A stretch of DNA of 64,000 bases from Mucilaginibacter kameinonensis (GTDB lineage Bacteria > Bacteroidota > Bacteroidia > Sphingobacteriales > Sphingobacteriaceae): positions 744,001-808,000 of the forward strand of contig NZ_RCWZ01000002.1 of NCBI RefSeq assembly GCF_003675385.1, in the 5' to 3' direction. A program made the position numbers and the translations under genes. The notes beneath the pieces were generated by a model. The model made no database searches, was not told where the DNA came from, and saw only the letters and a program-made list of their open reading frames with translations. This document shows, piece by piece, positions 62,752 to 64,000 of this stretch (the first letter of the stretch is position 1; every line of letters begins with the position of its first letter).

Positions 62752-63457
62752 GTGCTTATGATCTGTGGGTATAAGTTAGTTGATGGGTTGTATAATAACA
62801 TTTATTGATATGATCGGCAGTTCACGTATTGGATCTTGCAATCTCAACTACATGACAATGCAAGTATACCAATACCCGGGTTCTTAATTATCCGATCGCC
62901 AAAGTTTCATCACGTGGCGGCGAAATAAACAAGCAACAGACCAGATTGCCTAATGTAACGTTTTTTTTACTGGCTAATGAAACTTCTAATAGCCTTACAT
63001 GGATTTGTTTAGTTTCCCTTTTGTTAAATATTTGCGAGCCTTTCAATATTTAGTTCGCTGCAGAATGTCAGCGTTTTAAATATCGAGAGCATATTAAAAA
63101 TAAGCTTTATTCAGCAATTTCTTTTTGCTCTGTTGTTGGATACTTACATCGTGTGCATTGTAAATGAAAACGAAATTATGGGTGATGTTTCAAGATATGG
63201 AGCAGTACGAGTGTGGAAATAATTCCTTTATCTGAGGATTACGCGCCCATGTGTTTCCTTTACAATAAATGGAATCGACGAAAAAAGAGCCAACATCGCC
63301 TTAATTACGCTTAAACCATTGTTTATAAAATACTGGTAAGGTTTATGCGGAGCTATGACTTAAGCAGTTTTATCCGGATAAGGAGATCGTGCTTGTGTGA
63401 GGGGAATAGTTGCATTTATCCGGTTAAAATTGGCCTTCACCCTGATTTTTATAAACT
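62752..63457. other. 706-bp intergenic region
   Basis: No convincing gene, RNA or mobile element is visible. Short frames are below 30 codons and unlike proteins. TTTG at 63004-63007 with AATATTTG at 63027-63034 (19-bp spacing, one mismatch from TAnnTTTG) is a weak promoter candidate. A perfect 12-bp palindrome and a repeated half-site lie in the last 90 bp, described separately. The length suggests regulatory content for the WecA-like gene. Confidence 0.5.
63370..63423. repeat. Palindrome TTATCCGGATAA plus repeated half-site upstream of WecA-like gene
   Basis: A perfect 12-bp palindrome occupies 63370-63381. Its half-site TTATCCGG recurs at 63416-63423, 46 bp further on and 35 bp before the start codon. 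This spacing (about 4.4 helical turns) and position would suit an operator, but I know of no assigned regulator. Confidence 0.35.
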
Positions 63458-64000
63458 ATGCTTGAAATTTTACGATCTCAACACTTAGTATTTTATACCC
63501 TTATTTTTCTGGTTTCGGCCACAATTACCTGGTTGTGTATTCCTTCAATTTTGCACGTGGCGCGCGCCCGACATTTGTATGATGATATTGGTCATTTTAG
63601 AAAGGAGCATGACCATGGCATACCCCGTTTAGGCGGTGTGGCGATCTTTGTAAGTTTTAACATAACAGCCCTTTTATTCGGCATACTTGACAAGTCGTTG
63701 CCGGTAAGTTACATGCTTACCGCATGTATTATTCTGTTTGCTATGGGGCTTAAGGATGACTTGTCTGGAGTAAACCCACGTACAAAATTTGTTATACAGG
63801 CAATTGCAGCACTGATCCTTGTTGTTCCGGCCGATATCCGTATCTCAAGCATGTATGGCATTTTTGGTATATACAGTTTACCTTATTTGCCAAGTGTTTT
63901 AATGTCTGTTTTGTTGATTATGCTCATTGTCAATTCCTTCAACCTGATTGATGGTATTAACGCGCTGGCGGCCTCAACCGGAATCATTGTTAATTGTACT
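63458..64000 (+). CDS. WecA/MraY-like undecaprenyl-phosphate sugar-1-phosphate transferase (5' part)
   Basis: An open frame from the ATG at 63458 runs past the window end (181 codons seen, family length about 320-380). It is polytopic, with helices at about 10-30, 60-75, 80-95 and later. It has the diagnostic motifs HGIPRLGG near 53-60, GLKDDLSG near 96-103 (the Mg-binding DD) and NSFNLIDGINALAA near 158-171. These enzymes move GlcNAc-1-P or a similar sugar phosphate onto undecaprenyl phosphate, starting glycan assembly. It is likely the priming enzyme for the adjacent cluster. Confidence 0.93.
   Translation, partial: MLEILRSQHLVFYTLIFLVSATITWLCIPSILHVARARHLYDDIGHFRKEHDHGIPRLGGVAIFVSFNITALLFGILDKSLPVSYMLTACIILFAMGLKDDLSGVNPRTKFVIQAIAALILVVPADIRISSMYGIFGIYSLPYLPSVLMSVLLIMLIVNSFNLIDGINALAASTGIIVNCT

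Noticed and set aside
1..64000. Searches by eye for CRISPR arrays, tRNA/rRNA genes, transposases, integrases and phage genes
   Set aside because: No repeat-spacer pattern, no cloverleaf-like sequence I could support, and no mobile-element protein was found.

Overview
The window looks like a chromosomal segment of a Bacteroidota bacterium, most likely family Sphingobacteriaceae (Mucilaginibacter/Pedobacter-like). This rests on gene content: a SusC/SusD pair with an ECF sigma/FecR system, large TonB-dependent outer-membrane barrels with carboxypeptidase-regulatory-like N-termini, a GLPGLI protein, LytS/LytTR and propeller-sensor two-component pairs, a UpxY-type NusG paralogue, and few Shine-Dalgarno sequences. 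The genus is inference. I see no tRNA, rRNA, CRISPR array, insertion sequence or prophage.

Layout. 1-498 is the 3' end of prpD (2-methylcitrate dehydratase), converging on a phospholipase-D-like gene across a shared terminator. 2.5-6.1 kb is a TonB-receptor/GLPGLI pair, divergent from a LytS/LytTR two-component pair (6.4-8.2 kb). 8.2-10.7 kb holds a small orphan protein, a stand-alone receiver protein with a structured leader, and a membrane histidine kinase. 10.9-17.9 kb is a SusD/SusC/FecR unit with a divergent ECF sigma gene and no linked hydrolase. 18.1-22.5 kb has an ACMSD-like amidohydrolase, a second TonB-type barrel and an AraC regulator. 22.7-26.3 kb is a propeller sensor kinase plus a LuxR-type response regulator, followed by an intergenic stretch with three stem-loops that may be a small RNA.

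26.7-61.3 kb is one very long minus-strand polysaccharide cluster. In transcription order it has an outer-membrane export lipoprotein (Wza-like), a BY-kinase (Wzc-like), UpxY, a 158-nt leader, an asparagine-synthase-like amidotransferase, then an ABC exporter (Wzm/Wzt-like), about twenty glycosyltransferases, methyltransferases, an acetyltransferase-like protein, an epimerase, a Wzy-like polymerase, and finally a glycosyltransferase fused to an exosortase domain. A divergent GT2, a methyltransferase and the 5' part of a WecA/MraY-like initiating transferase lie at the right edge.

Working model (inference): the WecA-like enzyme primes undecaprenyl phosphate, the GTs build a long or branched repeat, and the glycan is exported by the ABC transporter and/or polymerised by the Wzy-like protein, with Wza/Wzc handling outer-membrane export. 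UpxY promotes readthrough of the ~30-kb distal operon. The terminal GT-exosortase fusion suggests that some glycan assembly is linked to processing or anchoring of a sorted surface protein encoded elsewhere. No flippase, Wzc phosphatase, GDP-fucose biosynthesis genes or sorting substrate are visible here.
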